Assembly (NCBI GenBank): GCA_031763025.1
Contig: JASSKH010000009.1
Coordinates: forward strand, 2,852,001-2,916,000
Source of the DNA: Macrocystis pyrifera
Taxonomy: Eukaryota; Sar; Phaeophyceae; Laminariales; Laminariaceae
Direction of reading: 5' to 3'
DNA length: 64,000 nucleotides
Position numbers and translations under genes: made by a program. The notes beneath the pieces are model-generated. The model saw only the letters and a list, made by a program, of their open reading frames with translations. It searched no databases and had not been told where the DNA came from. Within the stretch, counting starts at the first letter, position 1. Each line of letters starts with the position of its first letter. Below, piece after piece: positions 22,462 to 58,600 of this stretch.

Positions 22462-24300
22462 TTTTCGCTTCTTGACTGCACTCGATACTATTTTTTTTTG
22501 TCGTCTTCCTGGACTTTGGGGGATGAATTTTTGTCTGCCCGAGATGTTTCTGGTGTGTTTTCCTTTTTTTGGGCTGGGTTGGGGATGGTTTTTGCGTATT
22601 CTGTCCTGCCTACCCCCCCCGCCCAGTGTCGGGACAGGTCTGGGCACTCGGCCGCTCAATTGCGGCCCAGGACGCGCTTTCAGAGTTGTGGACTGGGTTT
22701 AGGTGGTTCTTGCCGTCTTCCGTGTTATTTTTCTTTTCGTTCCCGTCCTCACTTTCCGCTTTTCCGTGCATCTTCCCCGCCTCCCCCCCCGTGCGGGCGG
22801 CATGGCGATGGCTTTCATTGACGATTTCTTCCTGCCCCTTAAGGCTAGGTCTTGCCTTTATTTTTTTAACGTATTTTGCCGGCTTCGTTGCCTCGCCGTT
22901 CAGAGGTGTGGGAGTGGGTTTTGAGGAGCCGCATCTTCGACTCATGTTCTAGTTCGTGGAATCGGGGTTTCCACATTTCCCATAATTCTGCATATACGGC
23001 TCATCAGAGTGGGCTAGTGTTATGATAATGCTTTGTATGAGGTTGAAAGCCCGGTAATTACCTGGGTTCAGTCACTGGGAACGTATTTGTAGTACTTGGA
23101 AGGCGTATCTTAGATGGAAAACCAGGGGTTTTCCAGAGGTTTGGTCTCAGTCTCCGCGTGCACGAAAGGAATAAAACTGCTCTTCTTCTATATTAAGCAA
23201 GCAACACACGTGAGTACCAACGATTACCGACTTAAAAGGCAGACCTGTCCAGGGATACAAAGTGTCCCGCAACCTTGATCTTAACATAGGACCCGGCGAG
23301 GAAGGGAAAGTCGTTCCGAAACTCTTCCGAGGCAGCAAAGAGAAAAAAAAACAAGACACCAACCTGAAACCCGGGGTTATTTAGTCGGAGAAAAACCGGG
23401 TGTTGCTCGCGATGGAAGTTCTTATGTTTCGCCAAAAAACGGCGCGCTTTTGAGTACCGCGCTTGTAGTTTTGCAGCGTCCACTGGCGTTTCCGATTGTC
23501 GGTAGCGCCTTGTATGGATGTTGCCATAAAGGTACAATGTCTTACCACTACTGTGGCTCCGGTTCTCGGTGGTGTCTTGGTTAATACTCTCTTGGGTATG
23601 TATGCTGTGTGTGGCTGGGTTTTCAGCGAGAGATCGGGTTGTAGAAGTAGATAGAGTACCAGGTGTTGCTCGCTCGTGATGGACGTTTGTATGTTCCGCC
23701 GATAACGGCGCCACGGAGCTTTGCCTGCCGAACAGCTCTGATGATGGGTTGGTACTGATCGCTTCCGTCGCTTGGAATTGCACGTGAGAACTCACTCTGG
23801 TTGATGTGAGGAAGACCTGCCCAAACAGGCTTCAAGTACGACCACACGTTCCTCACGCCAGCCCGCGGCTTTTCGTGTGGAGATTGGCGTCGTGCGTTCG
23901 ATTCTCTACCGCGCGCGGACCGGTCGATCCCGCGGGTGCTCTCCTCGTTACCTGATTCAAGACAGCGGCTTTGATGCCGCAGGAAGAGAGGGTGGCTCCT
24001 CCCCCCTCAGCTCTGATCCTGGGATCTGGGGGACTCACGCCTTTTGTAACGAGAAAAAAAACAAAAGAATGGCGTTGGGCAATCACGCGGTCCGTCGGGG
24101 TTCGTGCTTTTGAGCACAGCACTCGTAGATTCGCAGCGTTCACAGGCGTTTCCAATTGTCGGTAACGCCTTAAAAAGTGGATGTTGCCATGTTGGTACAA
24201 GCTCTGCTTTTGTAAGTCTGGTCATCGCTGATGGGAAGGTTACCGCTCGATTAGGACGGCGATAGGGTTGCGCTTGGTGTGCGCAGGCGAGATGCTCTAT
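22462..24300. repeat. repeat-derived stretch with a 105-bp direct duplication
   Basis: About 23445-23550 and 24105-24210 are diverged direct repeats. Read on the minus strand both keep a similar peptide (GNIH..RRYRQ.ETPV.AA.L). The stretch also holds TGTTATGATAATGC at 23014 and a polyadenylation-like AATAAA near 23170. No host exon recognised. Confidence 0.5.
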
Positions 24301-24305
24301 TAATA

Positions 24306-24410
24306 TTGCGGGGGGGCATAGTTAATAGGACCTATGGTGTATATAAAAACCTATATACTTACCTATTTTTACTAACAATATTTGGTCCTATTTACTATGG
24401 ACCCCCGTAA
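24306..24410 (-). mobile_element. MITE-1 copy (family description)
   Basis: MITE-1 is a ~108-bp non-coding element with TTACGGGG...CCCCGTAA inverted ends, usually flanked by TA, as in Tc1/mariner-type (Stowaway-like) MITEs. Arms read TAGTTAATAGGACC and GGTCCTATTTACTA. The centre reads AATATTGTTAGTAAAAATAG then GTAAATATATAGGTTTTT; this direction is called plus. This copy is in reverse and has a slightly altered left end (TATTGCGGGG). Confidence 0.85.
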
Positions 24411-25370
24411 TAGGAGGGTTGTCTGCTTGCTGAGAGCTCGTACAGTGTGGAGGTCGAAGGGACCGTCGATGGTTGGCGAGAGATGTGGAGGGCTCCGAGA
24501 AAACTCATGACAACATTGAACAACCTGGGAGTGACTCCTGGTGATTGCCAGGTGTTGATTGAAGGCTGTGCTTCGCGCCGGGCCCCTATCCGCCTGTCGA
24601 GGGAGGAGTTCCTGCGGTCTGAAGCGCGCCAGTCCCTTTTCTTCTTTTTTTTTCGCATCGCTTTTACTTTCCAGCTCAACACATGGGAGGTCTTACCCTC
24701 AGCGACCTTCTGGATCAACCGTGGTCTTCGGTGTCTTCCCTTGTCCCCCCCCCCGGTACTTGCCTTGATTTTTATGGCGCTTATTTTTTCCCAAGGGAGC
24801 GAGTCACCGATCATCGACCTACAGGATACCATTCACTAATAACAGGAGGCATGTACGAGTACAACGCACTTCAACCCATTATCGCCCATGCCCTATAAGC
24901 ATTGGCAAAGGTAAGCATGGACCCTTCCGGCGAATTCAAAGATGATGCATTTCAATTCATACATGTATGATACGTTGTTAGTAATCTTTCATTTTTAAAA
25001 GACACACCCAGGGACGCGAGCTGCGCCCGTATTCCGCGGTACACGCCACAGCCAGTACTACCCGCACACTAGCAGCTGCAAACCGCGCCACCGCACCACC
25101 CGCCCGTAACACCCACCGCATCTAGGGTAGCTCTCTGCAAGGGCTGCGCAACGCACGGCTGCTTTACATGTAGCTGTATAGGTGTTCCACGGCTCCAAAG
25201 CAGCGGATAGGTGTTCCGCCCAGATACAGTACGGGTTGAGTTCGCCAGAGCCTCTCAGCAGTCGTTGGAGCTATCCAACCGGAACTACAGCTCAGGGGAA
25301 CCTGATGCGCAGTGAGCTTGGAAAGACCTCGGGCAGATTCTCCGCCGACTGCAGGAGGGGACGGGGACAA

Positions 25371-25445
<75 letters not shown>
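25371..25445 (+). repeat. homopolymer G tract, 75 nt
   Basis: Uninterrupted G run immediately left of a family A repeat end (GGTACTCATTATCG). Confidence 0.95.
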
Positions 25446-25446
<1 letters not shown>

Positions 25447-25447
25447 G

Positions 25448-25477
25448 GGTACTCATTATCGTGCATGGCCGTAGTCA
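25448..25477 (-). repeat. family A repeat, short 3' end only
   Basis: GTACTCATTATCGTGCATGG then CCGTAGTC, bounded by G tracts on both sides. Family described at 47023-47522. Confidence 0.7.
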
Positions 25478-25492
25478 GGGGGGGGGGGGGGG

Positions 25493-25700
<208 letters not shown>

Positions 25701-26352
25701 CATCGATGGTGTCCTTCTCAACACACGGAAACAGTCGAAGCGAAGCGAGAGGAAAGGCGTGGGCGTGACACACACCAGCTTAAACGGTAGTCTGGCACTT
25801 GGGTAGAGCTGTACGTATTCACCCTTAGACGATTCGTGGGAGCGGACGAGTCTCCCACCGATATAAAGGACTAGCCCGTCGGTGCAATATCACCACACAA
25901 CTTGCGCCCACGCTGGGGACAAGCTATGGTATGTTCTTGAATCCAGAGTCGGGTAGTCATGGCCATATCGTACAGGGTAAGGGCTAACCCTTGTAGAGCT
26001 GCAAAAATTATTCAACTCTAATTTCAATTTATGTATTATGTCCTCTCGAATACGGGGGTGCGGGTATCGCAGGGTCAACAAACAGCCGCTACAGGTTACA
26101 GGTGAAGCGGGCGCCAGCCAATACGTCTCCCATCTTGGCAGCTCTCCTTCCACCACATTTTGGTTGACTTGTGTGCGCGGCTACGACGGCAAAAGTTCTC
26201 GAGGGAGATCGTGTTCTCTCATAGAAAGTGGGTGATAAATTTCTTGCCGGTGACTGATATACATCAGCGCAACACAGCATTGGGGCGATGTGAATGCCAC
26301 TACCAGCTGGTAGTAGCGCTTGCTGCACAAGTGGCGTTGCGCACGACTATTA

Positions 26353-26459
26353 ATACGGGGGGCCATAGTAAACAGGAATCAAATATTGTTAGTAAAAACA
26401 GGTAAACAGATATATTTTTGTGTGTATCGGAGGTCCTATTAACTATGGCCGCCCGTAAT
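26353..26459 (+). mobile_element. MITE-1 copy
   Basis: Plus orientation; ends ACGGGGGG and CCGCCCGTAAT; mildly diverged centre (AACAGGTAAACAGATATA). Confidence 0.8.
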
Positions 26460-26769
26460 AGTAGCAACGCGCAACCTAGACAGCCACGAGCAACTACCCA
26501 CACTCACATATGGGCGTCACCAAACACGCGCACGCGCACACCAATTCCAACATCTCTTCCTTCCCCTCTTTTTTCAATTCCCTCCAAGCAAGAGCCGATC
26601 AGCAAACAAGAACCCTACCATGCACCGCCACACGCACGACGCGAAACCAACCTAACGCCCGCACCGCTGCTATTAATAGCAACCCTGTACGGTATCGCCT
26701 CTTGAAAAAAAAAACCCCCATCAATTATTGAAAATTTTCACCCCTTCGCCACCCTGATGCACAGTATAT

Positions 26770-27000
26770 GATACTCCACACTGATACAGTGAAACGGTAC
26801 TTCACAGTCCAGTGATACTGTACAGTGACATTGATATCAACACTACATTCCACTCGTAATGCACCACCCATATTCAAGCGTAGTGACATCATACCTCTCG
26901 CATCTCGTCGTGACAGCCCAACATAGTGATACAGTGATACAATACTTGACAACAAACTGAGTGATACTGCTATACCGTGATTTCCATGCCACCAATACAA
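26770..27000. repeat. degenerate GTGATACA-type tandem repeats
   Basis: Irregular repetition of CAGTGATAC/ACAGTGA units downstream of the GTPase gene. No coding signal. Confidence 0.6.
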
Positions 27001-27004
27001 CCAT

Positions 27005-27110
27005 TTACGGGGGACCCTAGTAAATAGGACCAAATATTGTCAGGAAAAACAGCGAAACATATTGGTTTTTATGTGTACCGTAGGTCCTATTTAATATGGT
27101 CCCCCGTAAT
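27005..27110 (+). mobile_element. MITE-1 copy
   Basis: Plus orientation; TTTACGGGGGACCCTAG left end, CCCCCGTAAT right end; internal AGGAAAAACAGCG changes. Confidence 0.8.
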
Positions 27111-27321
27111 ACCACCGCTATGGACGTATATTGACAGCACACCTCTCGCATCTCGTCGTAGACGCCCACATGGTGATACCAGGTAGACAAGCAGTGATGC
27201 ACAGTGCAGAGCGATACTTCGTAATCTACTAAAAGTGATCCCTGCCGCAGCTGTACAGCGACTTACATACCATCGACACCACCACTGGACGTGCAGCAGC
27301 GATGCAGTGATGTCACCATAC

Positions 27322-51249
<23,928 letters not shown>

Positions 51250-51416
51250 CTTGGAGACATGAAAGACCGGACGAAGCAGACAAAATACCTGGTGATTAGT
51301 ACGCACGAAAATTTCTGTAAATCAAAGTTTCTGAACGCCGGGTTTCGCCTCTAAACAGGCGATGTTTGCCTTCGAAAGGCGGGATTTGGGTCTGAAAGGA
51401 GATCTTCGCCTACTAT

Positions 51417-51523
51417 ATACGGGGGACCATAGTAAATGGGACCACATTTTGTCAGTAAAAATAGGGAAATATATAGGTTTTTGTGTGTACCGTAGGTCCT
51501 ATTTACTATGGCCCTCCGTAATA
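51417..51523 (+). mobile_element. MITE-1 copy
   Basis: Plus orientation; central ACATTTTGTCAGTAAAAATA as in the 27.5 kb copy. Confidence 0.85.
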
Positions 51524-51530
51524 ACCCTTT

Positions 51531-51612
51531 TACTATTGCCGTCCCGTTTTGGGGACAACATACTTCGAGAATTTGAGTGGTGTGTCCTCAAAACGGGGCT
51601 GCAGTCCTAAAA
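51531..51612. mobile_element. MITE-2 copy adjoining MITE-1
   Basis: GTCCCGTTTTGGGGACAACA, GAATTTGAGTGGTGTGTCCT, AAAACGGGGCTGCAGTCCTA; arms partly eroded. Confidence 0.65.
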
Positions 51613-52296
51613 GGCTTAAAAATCAGGTTTCGCTTTTCAAACTTCTCCTGAAAGACGGGTTTCCCTTCATAAAAAAGGCGTTTTGTTCGCCTCTGAAAAG
51701 GTTGTGCTTAGGCGTTTTAATTTTAATTTTTGCTTCTGGGGCCCTTTTCGATTTTAAAAGCGGCTCTATGCTCCTGGGAGGCGGGATGGGATATGCGGCA
51801 GGTACGAAAGGCCGAGGCCCAAGGCCGCCCAGTCTGCTACGTGGGCTCGAGGCGTAACTGCTGTTGTCGAGACGACACGCCGCCTTTGGATCTCGAGAGA
51901 GCGCAATGCTCGAAGGCGTCTCACGCTTGCCGGCACGGCACCGACCGATGACCCATTAAGCAGGATTCGCCACCCAAAGCACAAACAGGCTGGGTGTGGA
52001 CAGCAGGAACATGCGTGGTATGATACGAAAGAGGGAAGACGAAACGTTTCATCCACGAGACCCTGCAACCAAAATATAACCCGTCGAGACTAAGACTGAA
52101 ACGGCGGCCGTATTGTACGAGTAGCTATACTGAGAGCTCCTGCGCGCCGTAATACCGCGCGCCTGCCCCAGGCCGGGGAGTTTACCCCTCGGTAAAGTTC
52201 ATGCCAGTGCGCCCCCACTACCAAAGTTGGCGAACACGAAAGACGTGCGCAAGTGCAAGCAAGTAATGTTGTTGTTGAAGCTGTTGTTAAAGTTGT

Positions 52297-52403
52297 ATTA
52301 CGGGGGTCCATAGTTAACAGGACCTATGCTGTACATAAAAACCTGTATAGTTAAATATTTTTACTAACAATATTTGGTCCTGTTAACTATGGTCCCCCGT
52401 AAC
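52297..52403 (-). mobile_element. MITE-1 copy
   Basis: Reverse orientation, near consensus. Confidence 0.85.
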
Positions 52404-53689
52404 AGCTGTTGTCGGTGTTCCGACGACAGCATGAGCTCATCGTCATAATGTATGCCGCGGTCAGGTGACAGGCTCCCACCGTACCACTTCATGTCATGTA
52501 CTATACCAGGTATACAGTAGCTCAAATAGGATAGCCTAATCTCCCCACCAGTCTGACACGAGAACCTCTTTGGCACTGCACTCCAGTTTGGGGGAAAAGT
52601 TAATTATTACTGCGGGACTGGAGTCATATTGATGTTTCACGTATACCTGGTAGTACCACAGTAAAAGAGTTACCAGGTCAGTAATAATAGTTCAATTCCA
52701 TGTATTATCTTATATACTACTCCAGCTCTTTCGATCTGGGTCACATAGCAGGCACTCCTCCCCCCCCCCCCCCCGACGTGTACCTGGTATCGTACATAGA
52801 ACTACTAATAGATGTCTCGCTCTCTGAGCGTGCTCGGTTGGTACATCCCTGGCCTCTCAGAGCTCCCACTTGGGAATCGCCTCCTTTTAGTACTTGCCGG
52901 ACCTTTCCAGCGGTTCTTTGTTTTCTCCACTTCTCTTCGTACTTTCGGTCCTTTTTTCCTTTTTTCTTCTTTCGTTTTGGGTGCGTGCGTGTACTCGGAG
53001 CACGGCACCACGGGCGAGCCCGGCGCCGTCGCGGGTGTCAGCGGGTGCTGGTGGGTAGAGGGGGGGCTGCAAGGAGCGTGGTCACCGTTTTCGTGGCTAA
53101 GCGCTGCGTGTGCCTCGAAATACGAGGGAAGCATGAATGGGCTCTGTCTGGCCTCCAGTTGTGATTTTTTATAGAGTACCAGGTATGTACGAGTTTATAA
53201 GGGTCGTTCGGGATTGCGAGATAAGATTCAAGCGGTGCTTATTTTTGCGATTTTTGCGACCGGGCTTGAAGTTCAAAGAGAGAGGTACGCAGTCTAAGCA
53301 CCAACATTGTCGAGCTGGCGAACGACGGCCACGGTGAGCACCGGGCTTCATGCAAGGCGGGTGACGGGGAGCTGGCCGACGACGGCCACGGAGAGCACCG
53401 GACTTCACGCGAGGCGGGCGACGGGGCTCACTGTGGCATAGAGTGAGGAAAGCTTTACCGGAGCGAATCCGTGGCGAGGTAGTCGCGAGAGGGGCGGGCG
53501 GCGTACGAGGCTGAGAGAGAAGCTCTGCTGTTCCATTTTTTTTCTTTTTTGACCGGTGCAAGGTGTTCCAATCAGGCAGAAAATTATTAAATGAGAGGGG
53601 ACGGGGATTTCCCCCCCCCCGAAATTTCGGTTCCATTTTCATTGTTTTTGCGGTGCTGCAGCTGTGCCGTGCCGTGCTTTCTCTTTCGT

Positions 53690-53850
53690 GTGTGTGTTCT
53701 TCACATTAAACCGTTCTTTCTACCCGTCGACATCCAGCACAACCAGTGTCCGTGCCGATTCTTCAATCCTAGAAGAGATACAAGTTCTGTGGTCACAAAG
53801 CTACGCCACAGAGATACTACGTTTTCGTACATAGAGCAGTTACTCAAAGT
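53690..53850 (+). repeat. LTR-end-like dispersed repeat, copy 1
   Basis: TGTGTGTTCTTCACATTAAA, CCGTTCTTTCTACCCGTCG, CATCCAGCACAACCAG, GTGCCGATTCTT, CTGTGGTCACAAAGCTACGC. The first ~60 bp match the LTR-like repeats at 4480-4550 and 17840-17910. Confidence 0.65.
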
Positions 53851-54549
53851 GAGAAAATGAGTATCCTACGTACTACGTACTTGGGGTATGTACGTACGTA
53901 TGGCATGTGAGCGAACCGCCCGCGACGCGAAGCGTATGTGGCGTCCGAGCTGTTTTCTCCTCAATGAATGAATGAATGAAGCATGGCGGCGGGACTCTTG
54001 GCATTATCAAGTCGCCAGTTTGCAACTAAAATAATCATAAACAAACTATATTCAATCACGGACCTCTATCCGCTTCGCATAATTTGATGTACTTTTCCCT
54101 CCTGAGCGAGCGTAGCGGGCGGCGTAGGCCGCCCGTGGAGCGAAGCGCCTTGTATGTACCTATCTACTGCTGCAGTATGGTTTGGGCTTTAGCGTACCTG
54201 AGAAGCGCTGGCGGCGGTCGAAGACAATGACGACGATGAGGCCGCCACCCTGCTTGACTCGGCCAGTCTCCCCTGCTGCCCTCCGCCGCTCAGACTGAGC
54301 AAAGGGCCTGCGTGGCGACGAGCATTACCGTAGTGGATAGCAACGTAGCATGAACTATGAATACGAAGTACCCAGTGCTGTGTTATTAATAGTGTACGTC
54401 CAGAATGATGATCCGTAAAGGTAGCGATGGCAGAGCAAGAACGAACAATAAAAGCTGAAGCTGTATGATTTGTCCCGATTTCCCGATAGGCATGACAGGA
54501 TGAGCATGGTACGAGTGAGCATGGACGACGGCGAGACGACAAGCAGCAG

Positions 54550-54702
54550 TGATGTGTGTGTGTTCTTCACATTAAACCGTTCTTTCTACCCGTCGACATC
54601 CAGCACAACCAGTGTCCGTGCCGATTCTTAAATCCTATTAATAGCTATTAATAGATACACGTTCTGTGGTCACAAAGCTACGCCACAGAGATAGTACGTT
54701 GC
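54550..54702 (+). repeat. LTR-end-like dispersed repeat, copy 2
   Basis: Direct repeat of 53690-53850 with high identity; differs chiefly by extra TATTAATAGCTATTAATAG near 54637-54656. Confidence 0.7.
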
Positions 54703-55662
54703 CACGTAAGCAGCAAGCACAGCAGGGGGCAATGCAATGCCATGTCATCGTACTGGATACGACAGGCACGACATACACATTCTATGATAGAGAAACGAAA
54801 CGAAGCTAAGAAAAAAAAACATGTGCTGGTACAGCAGGGGTGGGACCGGAGTGAGCCACACTTCGAGATACAGCGGGCGCCAACACCGTACGGACGGACA
54901 CCGTAGACAACAGCATCAGCAGGATCGCTTCATCTGGCTTTGGCTGACGCTGCCACAGGTTGGTATGTACTCGCACCCTAGACCGTCACGTCTGCTTGTA
55001 GACTATATGCCGAGCAAAATGCAGCTTGTGTCATCTCTCTGACTGCTGTACATCGTGCTACAGAAACGGTTGCGGGTAGCTTGTGGTTTCGAGCTATTCA
55101 AAGCCCCCCCCATTTATGATTCACCTTTACTGGTCCATGACCCATACGTGGCGCGGTTCCACTCATCATGCACAGGGGATATTCCAGCGCCGGCGGTGGG
55201 GTGCCGTTGCCTGCTTCCAGACCACGGAGTCGCCGCCACCACGAAGCCTTCAACGGCCACAAGCTGTGCAGAGGTGTCGACGAAAGAGAGGGGTCGTTAC
55301 AGCATCTATCTGACACATGTGTAAATTGATTCAATTTCGGGTGCGCCGGGAGCATCGTGTGGGTAGTCCCACGAGTATTTCATGACACACTGAGCAAAGA
55401 GAGTAATGCTCCGTCCAGGAGGGTCAGTACCTGAGAAAAAAAAGCCAGAGATAGCGCGATGGAAGCCATGTTTTGTGCTGTGCTTGCTTGCCTTTTTCGG
55501 AGGGACCTTTGGTCTTTAGGGAGTACCAAAAGTTGCTAAGGCGTTTCACAATTGGGCTGCCCCCCTCGTTGAAAATCATGATCGTGTGCGGTGGGACTCA
55601 GGACTACAGTAGTCTCTACGGATCACAGCCCTGCTGCATCGTTCCTGGAGACAGCAGCCGCC

Positions 55663-58600
55663 ATGCCGTCAGATTCGGGAAGGAGGCTGGCCATTGGTCC
55701 GTCAACTGTCGAGGAGGTTCGCTGTTCCGTCTGTGGTAGTTCGAGTACTCGTAGATCACGGATAGCTATGTGTGTCGGAGGAAAAAGAGCATCGTAAATT
55801 GATCTGAGATGTACACCAGACAGAGCCGTGCTGTCACGCTTCAAAAATGATCTCGTGCTGGCAGGATGCCCTACCACTGAGCCTGCCACGCTGACTATTG
55901 CTGTGTCCGAACAAAGATATGGGTACACCACGCTAGCCTAACGGTTGCTGCCATAGGGCTGATCCTCGCCCCTCTTTACGGCCCAGGCTTATATCACCCC
56001 GATCTTGGCTCGTATATACCTCCAGCCCTACTTTTCTCTCCACCACTTTTTTTGTGTGTCACTCCTTATGTTCATCTCTCATGTACGACAATACCCCCTT
56101 GTCTGCAGGTGATCTGCGCGTCCCGAGGCACAGGTTTGTTCGTGACGATGATGAAAGGTGCTGTGGGTCTGGCGATTGGCACTGACGGAATCGAGGTGAC
56201 GCTGCTCAGCTATCTCGTGCCCTGCGTGGCCGCGGAGTGGGAGATGTCGTCGATCCTGCAGGGGTCCCTGACGGCGAGCGTGTTCGCTGGCGAGCTGGTG
56301 AGGATGTGCGGCCTATTCCGGGGGACCGTAGTAAAAATAGGACCAAATATTGTTGGTACGAAGGAATATCTAAACATACAGGCTTTTGTCTGTACCGGTA
56401 GGTCCTACTTACTCTATCCCCCATAATACCAGCAGGTAGTACGGCAGTAGAGTACGACACGACGTAAGAGGTACCAGGTATTAAATATTAATATTGGTAC
56501 CTGGTACTGCCTACGTACAAGGTCACAACAGGAACTATTGATATTAGCACTACAACTACATTGTAGTACTGGTATCACTAAATGCGTGTGGTGCAAGCAG
56601 GAGTGTCATTATGTTGCGCTACGGCACCAGTATACCGGTATCATACTTGACTTATGAATCAGTAGGAGTATTTAATACCTGGTACCTGGTAGTACTACGG
56701 ACGTACCAGGTATTTTTGCAAAAGTACTATTTTTTTGTATAAAAAACTAAACCAACAAAAAAAAGTAGTGTGAGCGTTGTATTGTGAAGAGGTAAAGAGG
56801 TAAATCACGTGGTTCGCTGTTCGGAATATGTGAAAGAAAAATGAAAAATCGAAGACGGCGCAGGCTCGTCGCTGGCCTGTTTTTTTTTGTGTTTTGAGTC
56901 CCCCGATCAGGTTGGGTTGGAGCTGGAACTACACCTGTACCTACCTTGATCCCAATAGGAAATATTGAAATATTAATATCATTAATAGGAATGTAGGAAG
57001 TGCCTCCTAGCCCGCAAAAAGAGACAGGCCGGCCCCTGCTGTGTATGGTCATACCTGCACCGGACTCGTTGTTATTAGTCCTCACATGAATACCTCGATC
57101 GTACGACGCCTGCTACTGCTGTACTGGTTGTGTTGGTATGCAGTACCGCCAGCAGTAGCAGTAGCAGTAGCAGCAGCAGCAGTGGCAGTAGCAGCAGCAG
57201 CACATACCGCAGTAGCTTTTGTCTACTGTCTACCTGCCTGCCTGGAAGTGCCGACCCCCAAAATCGAGATACTTTAGCTTTATCAGAAAACTGCGGGCAC
57301 TATATAAATACCTCTCTTTCGTATGTATGTACAGCAGTACCGTTAGTACGTAAGGCTTCGGTGTTGAAAACTGCAAGTGCTCGTAAAACAAAGGCCGAAA
57401 CAGCGCAACTCCCCATCTGCTTCTGATGTACAGCAGCAGCAGTGCAAAGGTGGTCAGAGTACCAGCACCAATCATCGGCACTTGGTCATCGACTCGCGAG
57501 TACTAGTCTTTCTTAAGTGTTCAGACCCAAGAGTATGAGGAGCTGAGAAGACTGCGTCCCCGCGAGTCTCGAGGGTACTAAAATGCTAAAATGACCGGGT
57601 ACCCGCGAGCCCCAAGGGTACGAGGAGCTGAGATGAATGCATCCCCGTGAGTGCCAAGGGTGCCAGGAGCTGAAGTGAATGATTGGAGTACTCGCGAGTC
57701 CCAAGGATGCCAAGACCTGAAGTGAATGATTGGAGTACTCGCGAGTCCCAACGGTACGAGGAGCTGAAAGGACTTGAGTCCTCACGAGTCTGAAGGGTAC
57801 TAAAAGCTGAAGTGACTTAGTACTCGCGAGCCCCAAGGGCAAGAGGAGCTGAAAATTACTGAGTACTCGTGTGTCCCCAGGATACGAGGAGCTGAAATGA
57901 CTGAGTAGTCGCGAGTCTCAAGGGTACGAGGAGCTGAAATGACTGAGTAGTCGCGAGTCCCAAGGGTACCGGGACCTGAAATGACTGGTACTCACCGGTA
58001 CTGGTACTCACCTTGCAACAGCGTACGCAACCAACTCTGAGTACGAGCAACGCAGCAGCACTGCTTGTATGCAGCAGTTTTGGCAAACACGTGGGTTCGT
58101 TGCGTAGGCTGATTTTTTTTTTTTATTGGGGCTGTTTTTCGCATGGCCCAGATTCGTGTATCGAGTTTCGTCTTTTCCTCTCTCGTAGTGAATTGTGCAA
58201 GTATGACGGGGTTTCGTTTGAGTTGGGAGGACGTTAGCGGGAGGAGTTACCGCAACAATATTTTACTTCGGCGGAGATACAGCAGTGCACGGCACCCATG
58301 CATCCTGTTTTTGGTACCCGCCGGGTAACATGGGGCTTGCTTTCGCAGACTCGAGCTTCCTGGACTGGGTTGGCTTCCTTCGACGAAGGGTCCCCAATCT
58401 TGGCAGTCTGCTGCAGCATCAAGGAGCAGTGCGTTGACGTTGCTGAAAGCTCAACAGCACAAAGACAACCACCAAGAGCATGCGGTGTAGTCGGTTGTTC
58501 GCCGTCACCGGAGCTTGGAGTCTCTAGCTGCCGCTACATGCCGGGATACCGTGTCAGAGACACCGAGAGAGTACAGCAGTAGTAGCGACGATATGTACAA

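Larger units (their letters stand above)
51250..55662. other. intergenic region between the divergent GTPase and transporter genes
   Basis: About 4.4 kb with no confident exon. It holds three MITE copies, two LTR-end-like repeats and several TACCTGGTA motifs. The first exon of the GTPase gene should lie in its left part. Open frames near 52.8-53.2 kb show no recognisable domain. Confidence 0.5.

Noticed and set aside
23880-23935. tRNA-like GTTCGATTC box near 23910
   Set aside because: A B-box-like match alone, with no cloverleaf around it.
57500-58015. CRISPR-like array
   Set aside because: Units vary in length and sequence with no conserved repeat alternating with unique spacers, and the DNA is eukaryotic. 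It is a minisatellite.
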